From: Pseudogulbenkiania ferrooxidans 2002
Lineage (GTDB): Bacteria; Pseudomonadota; Gammaproteobacteria; Burkholderiales; Chromobacteriaceae
Reading direction: 5' to 3'
NCBI RefSeq assembly: GCF_000174355.1
Contig: NZ_ACIS01000004.1
Location: forward strand, 252,924-316,923
DNA length: 64,000 nucleotides
Below are positions 17,628 to 25,468 of the stretch, piece after piece. The position numbers were made by a program, and so were the translations under genes. The notes below the pieces were generated by a model. It was not told the origin of the DNA. It saw only the letters and a program-made list of their open reading frames with translations, and made no database searches. Positions within the stretch are counted from its first letter, which is position 1. Each line of letters begins with the position of its first letter.

Positions 17628-17965
17628 GTCGGTTTCCCTGTCAGGGCCAGCTGCTGCAGGCTGTGGGCTACGCCGTCCAGCTTGGCCTCAATGGTGGTTT
17701 GGTTGCGGATGAAGTCTTCGCGCCGCACGTACTCAAGCGGCAGGGCGGCCATCAGCTTCAGCAGGTCTTTTTCCAGGTCGACCAGCTTGGCGCGGTGAGA
17801 CTCCAGCGTGGCGGACGTCAGCTCCTGCGACTTGGCCACAGCGCCGAACTTCTCATCAATGTTGCGGCCCACCTGGCCGGCCAGAATCTTGGCCACGGTC
17901 CAGAAACCGCCGAGGATGGCCAGCAGCAGGGTGATGACCTGCCACAGCTCCAGCGTTAACGTCAT
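17624..17965 (-). CDS. Small membrane-anchored phage protein (Mu gp25-like position)
   Basis: 113 aa starting MTLTLELWQVITLLLAILGGFW: one N-terminal transmembrane segment (about residues 6-28), then a charged coiled coil (DEKFGAVAKSQELTSATLES onward). The size and layout match DUF2730-type proteins at the gp25 position of Mu. The ATG at 17965 overlaps the TraR-type gene by 4 bases; a longer in-frame Met adds ten residues lacking family similarity. Function unknown. Confidence 0.75.
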   Translation of the reverse strand: MTLTLELWQVITLLLAILGGFWTVAKILAGQVGRNIDEKFGAVAKSQELTSATLESHRAKLVDLEKDLLKLMAALPLEYVRREDFIRNQTTIEAKLDGVAHSLQQLALTGKPT

Positions 17966-18174
17966 CGGCGGGGCCTTTCGCGACGGTTTTGGCAATCGAC
18001 ACAGCGGGTGCAGCCGGGGGCGGCCAACTGCCGGGCCGGTGGGATGGGGGTGCCGCAGTCCTCACACTCGGTTGCCGACACGCCACGGCCCACCAGATCG
18101 CGGGCGGCGGCGATGGCCGCCTCGCGCTGTTCCATTTCCAGCTCCTGGGCGCGGTCAAATGGGTCCATCGCCAT
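17962..18174 (-). CDS. TraR/DksA-type zinc-finger protein
   Basis: 70-aa TraR-like protein: an N-terminal helix (AMDPFDRAQELEMEQREAAI), then a CEDCG-x(14)-CxxC four-Cys zinc finger (CEDCGTPIPPARQLAAPGC; CVDC). Such proteins bind the RNA polymerase secondary channel and mimic DksA plus ppGpp; a copy within the lysis/early-late region is common in Mu-like phages. It overlaps the Rz gene by 20 bases. Confidence 0.9.
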   Translation of the reverse strand: MAMDPFDRAQELEMEQREAAIAAARDLVGRGVSATECEDCGTPIPPARQLAAPGCTRCVDCQNRRERPRR

Positions 18175-18730
18175 CCTTTCGGTGCAGGTTGATCAGGGTG
18201 TCGAGCTGGGCGTCGAGCTGCTGGCACCACTGGCCGTAGTCGGCGGCGTGGGCGAGAAGGTCGTCAGGCGGTAGCCCTTCGTCGGCGCCGGCGGTTTGGC
18301 CGGCTTGGCCAACATTTCCGGCGTCGGCTGGGGGCACACCTGGATCATGCTCGGGGTAGCCGAGGACGGCGCGGTAGACGCGCAAGCCGTCAGGGCCAAG
18401 GCCAGTCCAATGCTGGCCATCAGTGCGTATCGCATCGGGAATCCTTTGCTTCAGTTGGGATTGGGTGTCGGCCAGACGGGCACGGGTCTGGATCAGCTCC
18501 CAGCCCAACTGGTGCGCCTGGTCGGTCAGGCGCTGCTGTTCGGTCAGGGCGTGGCCCAGCTCGTTGGCCTTGGACTCGGCGACGTGCTGCAGGTCCTGCG
18601 CATGGCTGGCGTGCTGGGTGGCGAGCTTGACTTCGTAGGTCAAGCCGGTCTGCCAGCTGCCAAGGCCGTAACCGGCCAGCAGCACGCCCGACACGGCGGT
18701 GGCGATCAGCAGAGGTTTCGGGTTAAGCAT
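18155..18730 (-). CDS. Inner-membrane spanin (Rz-like)
   Basis: 191-aa i-spanin: an N-terminal signal-anchor (LLIATAVSGVLLAGYGLGSW, residues 7-26), then a long periplasmic coiled coil (residues 35-95) and a C-terminal part ending in a YGQWCQQLDAQLDTL segment. With the embedded Rz1 lipoprotein it fuses inner and outer membranes at the last step of lysis. The start overlaps the holin gene by 8 bases. Confidence 0.85.
   Translation of the reverse strand: MLNPKPLLIATAVSGVLLAGYGLGSWQTGLTYEVKLATQHASHAQDLQHVAESKANELGHALTEQQRLTDQAHQLGWELIQTRARLADTQSQLKQRIPDAIRTDGQHWTGLGPDGLRVYRAVLGYPEHDPGVPPADAGNVGQAGQTAGADEGLPPDDLLAHAADYGQWCQQLDAQLDTLINLHRKDGDGPI
18193..18435 (-). CDS. Outer-membrane spanin lipoprotein (Rz1-like), embedded in Rz
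   Basis: 80-aa protein wholly inside the Rz gene in another frame. It has a signal peptide and lipobox LTAC with the lipid-carrying Cys at residue 18, then a short Pro-rich mature part (QPTPEMLAKPAKPPAPTKG). The embedded arrangement and Pro content are those of lambda Rz1. The tail (residues 60-80) is Ser/Thr/Pro low-complexity. Confidence 0.82.
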   Translation of the reverse strand: MRYALMASIGLALALTACASTAPSSATPSMIQVCPQPTPEMLAKPAKPPAPTKGYRLTTFSPTPPTTASGASSSTPSSTP

Positions 18731-18953
18731 CGCCGGCTCCTTTGTCGCGTCGGGTGGCGATCCAGCTGCGGGCGGCGGAGTATCCGCCGACGACGCCCAG
18801 GTAGATCAGCCAGGTCTCGGCCGTCAGCGTGCCGGCCACGCCCTGGTAGACGAACATGCCGGTGGCCGAGGCGCAGGCGATGTTGGCCCACAGCTTGGAA
18901 TGACTCAGGCGACCGGTGGCGGGGTTGGTGATCAGGTCGGCCAGGTGCATCAC
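18723..18953 (-). CDS. Putative holin
   Basis: 76-aa protein directly between endolysin and spanins, overlapping both. Two hydrophobic segments (SKLWANIACASATGMFVYQG; WLIYLGVVGGYSAARSWIA) and a charged C-terminus (ATRRDKGAGDA) fit a small holin or antiholin. Identification rests on position and topology rather than clear sequence similarity. Confidence 0.75.
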   Translation of the reverse strand: MMHLADLITNPATGRLSHSKLWANIACASATGMFVYQGVAGTLTAETWLIYLGVVGGYSAARSWIATRRDKGAGDA

Positions 18954-19360
18954 TGGTACCCCTTGTTCAGTTCAAAGTGCGGGAACTCGCGGAACTTGGC
19001 GCGCGGGTTTCCGTACCAGGTCAGTCCAAGGGACTCACCAATACGGCCCATGACCTGCCAATGCGGATGCTTGGCATCCCACATCGGCTTGCCACCGACC
19101 AACGGCACCACGTCGAAAGCGCGGGCGGCGGGCTTGTTCTTGATGGTGGCGTTGTGTGCGGACTGGCCGGCGCGGGCATTGGTCACACGCGGGCCGGGCA
19201 GGCCATTACGGCCTTGGGCGTAGAGCTGGTCCTGCTCGGCGCCAGAGCGCCAAGTGCAGGTAATGAGCGGGTCTCCCCCTTCGGCCTGGCAGCGGCGCAG
19301 GAACTCGCGGCACAAGGGCTGCAGGTCGGGGTGAAGGTCTTCAATTCGTCGGCTCGCCAT
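18950..19360 (-). CDS. Endolysin, M15-family peptidase (VanY/L-Ala-D-Glu type)
   Basis: 136-aa zinc peptidase that cleaves peptidoglycan stem peptides. The M15 metal ligands are visible: His69 (QSAHN), Asp83 (ARAFDVVP) and His128 (FPHFE); also TWRSGAEQDQLYAQGR. The length is usual for phage L-alanyl-D-glutamate peptidases without a cell-wall-binding domain. It lacks a signal peptide, so export depends on the downstream holin. It is the first gene of the lysis group. Confidence 0.92.
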   Translation of the reverse strand: MASRRIEDLHPDLQPLCREFLRRCQAEGGDPLITCTWRSGAEQDQLYAQGRNGLPGPRVTNARAGQSAHNATIKNKPAARAFDVVPLVGGKPMWDAKHPHWQVMGRIGESLGLTWYGNPRAKFREFPHFELNKGYQ

Positions 19361-19707
19361 GAAGGCATCCTGTTTCGTGTGGATGCTGTCGATTTTGGAG
19401 GGGCCGGCAGGATGGGCTTAGTAGTCGGGTGTCAGTGGCGAAAGTAATCGTACTACTTAGTGGTGCTTATCGATTTAATGACAATTTTGAATGATTATCA
19501 TTTTATTTTTTTTGGGGTGCGGTGAAGTTGGGCGTGCCAAATTTCCATAAAGGGAGCTATTTAACTAGAAATACGCCATGCTTTCGTTGTATGATATTAG
19601 CATTTTAAAATATGTCTAAGCAGGCTGGCTTATCTTTTGATCTTGTTCTTGGTTGTGGAGAAGTTTTTCTGTAATTTTTATTCGAGAAATTCTTTATTTA
19701 GAGTGAA
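19361..19707. other. AT-rich gap between endolysin and the cargo gene
   Basis: 347 bases with no supportable gene. GC content falls sharply after about 19440, marking the edge of imported DNA. Candidate promoter elements for the plus-strand cargo gene include the TATGATATTAG and TTTTAAAATATG stretches near 19589-19613. The divergent endolysin promoter, if any, should lie in the GC-rich part near 19361-19430. Confidence 0.5.
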
Positions 19708-21084
19708 ATGGAAATGCAAAATCATCTTATAAATTTCATGCAAGCAGAATATGAGTCTCGGCGTTATATTAGTAGAGATCAAATTTCTTTTGAAGAAAAA
19801 AAGAAAATTGTCCAGTATTTGGAAAACCCGGTTTCATGTGGTCTTTGGCATTTAAATGCTGACTGGTTGCCAAATGCGGGAATAACAGAAGATATTTGGA
19901 TGGCATTAAAGGAGGAAACGAATGGTAAAGATAAGATTGCCATTCGTAGTGGTAAAAGGCAGAGATATATTGGTCTGAATGAAGTTTGGTGGCGTAAGAT
20001 AAGTGAAGAGTTGCATTCAACGATAAGTTTTGTAGTCGGATTTTTTGACTATTTGGCAAGGCAGGATGCTCAACAGCCAGAAGATAACGAACAGTTTGGT
20101 GCAGAACATGAAACTGTGCAGCAAATTCTGGATCTGATTGATATTGAACCAATTAAGAAGAAATATTCAGAGGCGCTTGAGTTGTTTAAATCAAGCATAT
20201 GGCATAGCGAATTTAAGGCCATTATGTCTATAGGAGACCCCATTCGACTGAATAGGGGCACTTTTCTTATTCAGAAGGGGCCGCGGGATGGGTGCCTAGC
20301 AGCAATTTCTTGGGATCCTGCCCCGCTTAATGATCTTAAGGGTTTTCTGAGTGCTGTTGGGAAGGTTGCCAACACTACTTTAATGCCTGTTTTTTCTCCT
20401 GAAGAAGAGGTTTTTGCTCCCTATTTTATATTTCTTGGGATGGCGTTTGATTTAATTATTCCTCAGGAACATTTGAGGCCTCTGGTAGGGAAGGCTGTTG
20501 CTCATTTTACTGATGAAAATTATACGGACTGTGTAAGCGCGATTGGCTTGGCCTCGGAGGATGTGTTGACTCAGATATATGAAACTCTTTATCGTGAGCA
20601 ATTGACAAAGGGGTTGACGCTTGGGCAGCTGGCTGACGAGCTTCATGCTAAAGCTGCTGCACGTTTCAAGAAAAAAGAAGAATCGGTCCCGGATTTCAGC
20701 TCTCTCTATCCTGATATCAAAGCTGCGGTTGATGATGCAAATCTTTCCCCTGCTAGAGTGGCCGAACTCCTCCGGAAGTTGCTTAATCTGTCGGCTGAAA
20801 CCAATAGACACCTCCAAGCCAGGATTGACAAGATAGGGAAACCTGAGAGGAGAGTGGCTATTTGGCCAGAGTTGGTCAATCACTCAGTTAACGAACTTAT
20901 CCGATATCGTAATGCGGCTTCGCATAAATCACGAATTCCAATAGGCCCTATGGAGTGCCGTCGCGCTGTATTTTCATTTGTAGTCCTGCTTCGGTGGTGG
21001 CTGCGCGAACGTACTCTCATTGACTGGTCTAAGTCAGCAGATGAAATTCTCAAGGATAGTGTTGAACGCCACTCAAAGGGCTAA
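19708..21084 (+). CDS. Large AT-rich cargo protein with C-terminal HEPN-type R-x4-H motif; candidate defence/Abi protein
   Basis: 458-aa protein, no family confidently recognised. The gene is AT-rich with codon use unlike the phage around it, on the opposite strand, inserted between lysis and Mor genes. The N-terminal 150 residues are charged and helical; the middle (about 175-290) contains a mixed fold including RGTFLIQKGPRDGCLAAISW; the C-terminal 120 residues are helical with PARVAELLRKLLNLSAETNRH and RYRNAASHKSRI, where Arg401 and His406 form the R-x4-H motif of HEPN ribonucleases, often preceded by polar N. The C-terminal layout resembles abortive-infection C-terminal domains. Function is inference; lysogenic expression from its own promoter is likely. 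Confidence 0.75.
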   Translation: MEMQNHLINFMQAEYESRRYISRDQISFEEKKKIVQYLENPVSCGLWHLNADWLPNAGITEDIWMALKEETNGKDKIAIRSGKRQRYIGLNEVWWRKISEELHSTISFVVGFFDYLARQDAQQPEDNEQFGAEHETVQQILDLIDIEPIKKKYSEALELFKSSIWHSEFKAIMSIGDPIRLNRGTFLIQKGPRDGCLAAISWDPAPLNDLKGFLSAVGKVANTTLMPVFSPEEEVFAPYFIFLGMAFDLIIPQEHLRPLVGKAVAHFTDENYTDCVSAIGLASEDVLTQIYETLYREQLTKGLTLGQLADELHAKAAARFKKKEESVPDFSSLYPDIKAAVDDANLSPARVAELLRKLLNLSAETNRHLQARIDKIGKPERRVAIWPELVNHSVNELIRYRNAASHKSRIPIGPMECRRAVFSFVVLLRWWLRERTLIDWSKSADEILKDSVERHSKG

Positions 21085-21110
21085 GAACAACTTTTAACCC
21101 CTGAGATCAG

Positions 21111-21542
21111 TCAAAATAACGCCGGCTGTTCCGGCACCGCCAGTCTGCTGGGCCGCTTGAGAATCCGCCACACGGTGCGGTCGGCCAGCTTGTAGTGCAG
21201 GGCCAGCTGCTGCACCGTCCAGTTGGCCGAGTGCTCAGCGTTCAGCTCGTCGAAGCGGCGGCACAGTTCCCGGTCGCGCAGCTCCTGCAGGGCGGTGTAG
21301 CAGCGCGGGATGTAGAGCACGTCGCCGCCGTAGTGGCGGGTCAGGATTTCCGCTTCGCGCTGGCCGATGGCTTCGGCCAGGTACTGGAAATTGGCCACGC
21401 CCTTGTCTGTCACTGCCATGGCCACCGCCAGCGTGGTGCCACCGAAGGTGGTCACCAGCGCCAGCGCGGCCGGGTAGCCGATCAGATGGGCAATTTCCTG
21501 AATGCTTTCAGGCAGTAGTTCGGTGACGTCGTCCAGTTTCAT
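21111..21542 (-). CDS. mor: Mor-family middle/late transcription activator
   Basis: 143-aa Mor/C-type activator. The dimerisation part (PESIQEIAHLIGYPAALALVTTFGGTTL) is followed by the GDVLYIPRC strand and a C-terminal helix-turn-helix (WTVQQLALHYKLADRTVWRILK). In Mu, Mor activates the middle promoter and C the late promoters; only one such gene is seen here, so it may drive all late genes. It converges on the cargo gene (26-base gap). Confidence 0.93.
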   Translation of the reverse strand: MKLDDVTELLPESIQEIAHLIGYPAALALVTTFGGTTLAVAMAVTDKGVANFQYLAEAIGQREAEILTRHYGGDVLYIPRCYTALQELRDRELCRRFDELNAEHSANWTVQQLALHYKLADRTVWRILKRPSRLAVPEQPALF

Positions 21543-21637
21543 CTAGGGCGTCCTCATCAGGACGGCGGGCCGATTAGCTCCGTCGCCAATCAGCCCGCTG
21601 TTGTTATGACACGCCCATTGTTTACACGCCGAGAATT

Positions 21638-22060
21638 CTAACGGCCCCTGCCGTGGCGCCGGGCTTCGATCTCCAGCGCCACCATGACGCTCCGCACCTG
21701 GTCGTCGTCGCACCACTCCAGCTTTTCCACGCCGAACATGCGGCTGGCCAGCGCCTGGGCGTAGCTCCAGTGCCGCCCGGCATCGGCCAGCAGCGCTTCG
21801 ATCTTGCCGATGTATGCCTGTCGGCTTTTAACGGTCTGCGGGCGCTGGCCGTGCTTTTTCGCGGTCGATTTGGCAGGCTGCCAGCCGCACTTCGTGAAGT
21901 GGGCCAGTACCTTCTCCAGCGCCGGCTCGTCGAGGTCTTTGGCGCTGGTCTTGCCGGTCAGCTGGACCAGCAGGGCGCGATAGGCATCGTCCTGCAGCGC
22001 CAACTCCTTGCGGGCGATGTGCACCTTGGCCAACAGGGCAGGGCGGTGGGTGGTCTTCAT
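21638..22060 (-). CDS. gemA: GemA/gp16-type regulatory protein (DUF1018)
   Basis: 140-aa DUF1018 protein. The family pattern appears as LLAKVHIARKELALQDDAYRALLVQLTGKTSA (described in two halves) and the C-terminal WSYAQALASRMFGVEKLEW. Mu GemA alters host gene expression and DNA supercoiling; the mechanism is not settled. The ATG at 22060 has AAGGA 9 bases upstream; the longer frame reaches into intergenic sequence. It is placed just before mor, as in Mu. Confidence 0.9.
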   Translation of the reverse strand: MKTTHRPALLAKVHIARKELALQDDAYRALLVQLTGKTSAKDLDEPALEKVLAHFTKCGWQPAKSTAKKHGQRPQTVKSRQAYIGKIEALLADAGRHWSYAQALASRMFGVEKLEWCDDDQVRSVMVALEIEARRHGRGR

Positions 22061-22155
22061 CGTGGGCTTCCTTAAAACACGTTGCGGAACCGGCCGCTGT
22101 CGCGGCGGCCGGCTCGACACCGGGCTCTAGGCCAGGCGGGGTCAGCGGGCGGACT

Positions 22156-22776
22156 TCACACCCCCGCCAGATCGAGGCAGATCGGCTGCCATTGCGCGTT
22201 GGCGCCGGCTCGCTGGTACAGCCGGATGTAGCCGGCGGTGCCGTCCACCTTGATGGCGTCGTCCAGCGCCTGCATGGCGCGTTTCCAGCGCTCGTCGGTG
22301 ATCTCCAGCCGGCGCAGTTCCAGGATGCGCTGCACGCGCAGATCGCCGCCCCGGTCGGATTCGAAGGCACGGGTGACCAGGGCTTTCAGCTCCGGCACGG
22401 CGTCGGCGGTCCAGTCTTCCAGGCATTCGTCGATCAGGGCTTTGACCGCCTTGATGCGCTCATCAAAACTGATGCGGTCCTGGAAGGCGCGTACCACCTT
22501 GAGCGTGCCGTCGTAGCTGGTCAGCACCACGTTGCCTTTCTCGCCGCCCAAGGTCACGCCGTACTGCTCGGCGCTGGTGGCCACCATGGCGGCCACATCG
22601 GCAAAGGCGGCGCCCTTGAAGGACTCCAGCTGGGCCTGCAGCGCCAGCGCCTTGTCCACCAGCTGGCGCACGGTCTGGTCACGCAATTGGTCGAGCGGGG
22701 CGACCAAGTCCGGTGGTACAAGCCGGCCCTTGGCGTCGCGCCAGTAGCCTGCGGGGATGGTTTGTTCTGTACTCAT
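22156..22776 (-). CDS. DUF3164 early phage protein
   Basis: 206-aa DUF3164 protein, common in the early region of Mu-like phages. The conserved opening is IPAGYWRDAKGRLVPPDLV; the middle carries GGEKGNVVLTSYDGTLKVVRAFQD and the end LYQRAGANAQWQPICLDLAGV. The function is unknown; homologues were once misnamed sulfate transporters. The start lies 2 bases after the stop of the upstream gene. Confidence 0.9.
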   Translation of the reverse strand: MSTEQTIPAGYWRDAKGRLVPPDLVAPLDQLRDQTVRQLVDKALALQAQLESFKGAAFADVAAMVATSAEQYGVTLGGEKGNVVLTSYDGTLKVVRAFQDRISFDERIKAVKALIDECLEDWTADAVPELKALVTRAFESDRGGDLRVQRILELRRLEITDERWKRAMQALDDAIKVDGTAGYIRLYQRAGANAQWQPICLDLAGV

Positions 22777-22778
22777 TT

Positions 22779-23135
22779 CTATTTCCTCAATCCAACGAGT
22801 TGCTTAATCCTTGCCAGTTCGGCCCGGTTTCTCTGCAGCTGCTCCGGCGTCATAGGTACCTCATCAGACGCGCGCCAGAAGCGCTGTCGTGATGGCATTT
22901 GCACCGGTTTTGTCACTGGTACTGCTACATCTGGCGGAGGTTCCGGTACCGGGATATCCGGCGGGCTGGGCTCTGGCTGGGCCGTTGCCGGGGCGGCGTA
23001 GGCCGCCAACTCGTCCAGGTAGTCCTCCCACACGATGCGCCTGGCCTTTTTCCGGTCCTCACCCATCCGCACCAGCCGCTCCACCTCTTCGGCCAATCGT
23101 GCCTTGGTGGCGTCGTCAAGTTCCGGGGTACTCAA
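22779..23135 (-). CDS. Hypothetical early phage protein
   Basis: 118 aa if read from TTG at 23135 (MSTPELDDATKARLAEEVER), which has GGAG 8 bases upstream; a GTG at 23153 would add six residues but has no usable spacing. It has an N-terminal helical part with a possible helix-turn-helix, a Pro-rich linker (QPEPSPPDIPVPEPPPDV) and a helical end (MTPEQLQRNRAELARIKQL). Function unknown. Confidence 0.7.
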   Translation of the reverse strand: MSTPELDDATKARLAEEVERLVRMGEDRKKARRIVWEDYLDELAAYAAPATAQPEPSPPDIPVPEPPPDVAVPVTKPVQMPSRQRFWRASDEVPMTPEQLQRNRAELARIKQLVGLRK

Positions 23136-23196
23136 TGCCCAAACTCCGTCCACACAATCCGGCCACCGCGCCGCAGGCGGGGCATTTCACCTTCAT
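23116..23196 (-). CDS. 26-codon zinc-ribbon remnant
   Basis: A short frame starting MKVKCPACGA, coupled by ATGA overlap to the gene before it and overlapping the next by 20 bases. The CPAC knuckle opening is what many Mu-like phages have at the start of a much longer small protein; here the similarity stops after about 12 residues and the frame ends at codon 27. It is either a tiny real protein or the 5' stub of a decayed gene. Confidence 0.45.
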   Translation of the reverse strand: MKVKCPACGAVAGLCGRSLGIEYPGT

Positions 23197-23528
23197 GCCA
23201 CCCTCCGGCCCAAGTGGTGCAGCGCCTGCGACAAGGCCAGCGCGGCCGCCGTGCTGGACGGCGTGGCCTGGTCGGCCTCGGCCCGGCGGCCCACCTTGCG
23301 CGGTACCGCCCGGAACGCGGCCGCTTTGGCATAGACGTTGAAGGCGCCGTGGCCAGCTCGGGCGGGCGTTACCCGCAGCACGCGGATTTCGCCCAGCTGC
23401 AGCAGGTAGCCCAAGGCATGGGCGATCTGGCGGCCACTCACCCCCTCCAGCCGCTGGCGCAGTGCCGGGGCCGAGAACTCGGCCAGCCCGTCCACCACGT
23501 CGCGCACTTGGTCGACGATGCGTCCCAT
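23193..23528 (-). CDS. Hypothetical early phage protein, winged-helix-like
   Basis: 111 aa. The N-terminal 60 residues (VDGLAEFSAPALRQRLEGVS, GRQIAHALGYLLQLGEIRVL) fit a winged helix-turn-helix; the rest is Ala/Arg-rich and helical. It overlaps both neighbours in ATGA fashion, so it belongs to the early operon. No specific function is recognised. Confidence 0.72.
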   Translation of the reverse strand: MGRIVDQVRDVVDGLAEFSAPALRQRLEGVSGRQIAHALGYLLQLGEIRVLRVTPARAGHGAFNVYAKAAAFRAVPRKVGRRAEADQATPSSTAAALALSQALHHLGRRVA

Positions 23529-23842
23529 CAGCGCCCCCTTTCCAGCCAGACCACGCGCACGCCATTGGGCGTTTTGAACTGGCCCTCGCGGTAGGCGCCG
23601 GTGTGGGTGTCGCGGCCCATGCCGAAATAAGCCGCCTTGCCCTTGGCCACCAGCTTGGCCAGGCTCGGCTCGCTCTGGATCACCACGGTGGGGCTGCTCG
23701 GGCAGGCTGCGTTGTGGCGCACCTCGACCAGGGCGTAACCCTTGCCGTCCAGCCATTCCAGCGCTTCCATCAGGCGGGCGGCGCCCACCAGGAAGAACCC
23801 GTTCACTTTGACGTTGCTCGCTACGGTATTCACGGCGGTCAT
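23528..23842 (-). CDS. Hypothetical early phage protein
   Basis: 104 aa from the ATG at 23842 (overlapping the upstream stop), chosen over the longer frame because it has AAGGAG 9 bases upstream. It is a compact alpha/beta protein: NGFFLVGAARLMEALEWLDG, YALVEVRHNAACP, KLVAKGKAAYFGMGRDTHTG. No family or function recognised; similar small proteins occur in BcepMu-type early regions. Confidence 0.72.
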   Translation of the reverse strand: MTAVNTVASNVKVNGFFLVGAARLMEALEWLDGKGYALVEVRHNAACPSSPTVVIQSEPSLAKLVAKGKAAYFGMGRDTHTGAYREGQFKTPNGVRVVWLERGR

Positions 23843-24165
23843 TGTTCTTGCTCCTTGTCCTCGGGGCGCTTCGGGCACTGCTGGCAGAAGCTCCAGTGCT
23901 TCAGGGCGCGCGGGTTGCTGGTGGGCGCGGAGCCGCTGGAACGCTCGGCGCACTGCTGCGACGAAATCTCGTTGCCGGTGAACGGGCAGGCGATACGGCT
24001 GTACAGCTCGTAAATGCGGCGTTCCACATGGCGGGTGTCGCCGGGGTACTTGCCGGCGTTCACCAGGGAAATGGTGGTGCGCGAGTAGCCCAGCTCCCCG
24101 GCAACCTTGGCGATGCTGCTGCGCTCGATGGCGGCCTTGAGCAGTTCTTGCCAGCTCTTCATCAA
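23839..24165 (-). CDS. Small HTH early phage protein
   Basis: 108 aa with an N-terminal helix-turn-helix (SSIAKVAGELGYSRTTISLVNAGKYPG) of the Cro/LacI sort, followed by a Cys-rich tail containing CPFTGNEISSQQC and CQQCPK that may bind zinc. Probably a DNA-binding early regulator. It overlaps both neighbours by 4 bases. Confidence 0.78.
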   Translation of the reverse strand: MMKSWQELLKAAIERSSIAKVAGELGYSRTTISLVNAGKYPGDTRHVERRIYELYSRIACPFTGNEISSQQCAERSSGSAPTSNPRALKHWSFCQQCPKRPEDKEQEQ

Positions 24166-24701
24166 GCGGCCTCCTTCTGATGTGCAATGGATACGGTCTT
24201 GCGGGTGTTCGGGTCGTACATCTCATAGCGGCTGCGGCGCCATACCGGAGCTTCGAAGCCGGTGTTGTTTACCAGCATCCAGCGGTCCTGCATCACGCCG
24301 TCCGGGCCGGCGCGGCGCGCCATCGGTACCACGTAGCCGGCGCGTTCCAGCGCGTTGATGTAGCCCCGGATCGTGGCTTGGGTGCGCTGGCCCTCGCCGG
24401 TGTCGATGCGGCCTTGGATGTCCTCCACGCTGAACACGCGCAGGTTGCGCATCGAGCGCCAGGCCTTGGGCTCCAGCGTGCTGCGGCGCACCGGCGCGTT
24501 GTCCTTCAGCGCTTTCTGGCCGTGGTAGCCGATGCGGTAGACGCCCGGCGCCTCGCGGATGATCAGCTTCTTCGGCACCATGGTTCGGCAGGCGGAGCGG
24601 ACCTCGTTGAGCGTCAGCCCGGTGGCCGTGGCCAGTTCCTGGATGCTCATGCGGCCCTTGAGTGCCAGCGTCTTGAGCACGGGGGTTCTCAGGTGCATCA
24701 C
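24162..24701 (-). CDS. Winged-helix early phage protein
   Basis: 179 aa with two winged-helix-like units: residues 1-60 (SIQELATATGLTLNEVRSACRT, then KKLIIREAPGVYRIGYHG) and 75-140 (FSVEDIQGRIDTGEGQRTQATIRGYINALERAG). The C-terminus (RRSRYEMYDPNTRKTVSIAH) is conserved in proteins lying next to MuB in related phages. Function unknown, probably DNA binding. It overlaps the MuB gene by 4 bases. Confidence 0.78.
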   Translation of the reverse strand: MMHLRTPVLKTLALKGRMSIQELATATGLTLNEVRSACRTMVPKKLIIREAPGVYRIGYHGQKALKDNAPVRRSTLEPKAWRSMRNLRVFSVEDIQGRIDTGEGQRTQATIRGYINALERAGYVVPMARRAGPDGVMQDRWMLVNNTGFEAPVWRRSRYEMYDPNTRKTVSIAHQKEAA

Positions 24702-25468
24702 AGGCCCCCGCTGAACTGGCCGCTGCGCGGGGCAGGGGTCTTGGCGGTCTTGCGGCCGCGCCAGTCGTGCACCAGCGGCTTGCCGGCGATGTCGACCAAG
24801 CCAATGCTGGCGCGCTGGTTGCGCAAGGCCATGCCCTCGACCAGGGCGATGGCGTTCATCACCTCGCGCATGCGGCCACCGGCCTGACGGTGGATTTCCA
24901 TCACCAGATCGTCGTTGATGGTCACCTCGGCCAGCTGGGCGCAGGTCAGCCGCACGTCCTCCAGCGACGCCGGGCCAAACGGCACCACGCGGGCGATGCG
25001 CGAGGACAGCTGGGCGTGGCGTGCCACCTTGGCCTGGATTTGCTCCATGCCCACCAACACCACGATCATCTCCAGCCGGTCCGAGAAGTCGCGGATTTTT
25101 TCCAGGACGGCGGCGCTGTGCGTCAGCGTGTGGTCGGCCTCGTCGATCACCAGCGGCGTCGGCTCGGCGCCGGGGTTGATCATGGCGGCGATCAGCCGGT
25201 TGAACAGCTTCTCGCCCGAACCGCGCGTGTCGACGCGCAGTTCCTTGGCCAATTCGGTCATGAAATAGTGCGGCGTCCAGTCCTGATTGGCGCGCAGGTA
25301 GATGGAACCGGTCTGCTCGGCCCAGCTGCCCACGGTGTGACTCTTGCCGTAGCCGGCCTCGCCGGTGACCAGCAACATGCTGGCCTCGGCCGCACCACGC
25401 GCCTCTACCGCCTTGATGGCGTTCTGGAACGCCAGGTAATTCGTCGTCTTGACAAACTGCTTTCGCAT
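24698..25468 (-). CDS. muB: Transposition target-capture ATPase (MuB-like)
   Basis: 256-aa AAA+ ATPase that binds target DNA and stimulates the transposase. Walker A is GEAGYGKS (36-43) and Walker B LVIDEAD (106-112), followed by sensor 1 (IVVLVGME). It is shorter than Mu B (312 aa) and lacks the N-terminal helix-turn-helix of Mu B, matching the BcepMu-type version. It follows the transposase after a 218-base gap. Confidence 0.92.
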   Translation of the reverse strand: MRKQFVKTTNYLAFQNAIKAVEARGAAEASMLLVTGEAGYGKSHTVGSWAEQTGSIYLRANQDWTPHYFMTELAKELRVDTRGSGEKLFNRLIAAMINPGAEPTPLVIDEADHTLTHSAAVLEKIRDFSDRLEMIVVLVGMEQIQAKVARHAQLSSRIARVVPFGPASLEDVRLTCAQLAEVTINDDLVMEIHRQAGGRMREVMNAIALVEGMALRNQRASIGLVDIAGKPLVHDWRGRKTAKTPAPRSGQFSGGL

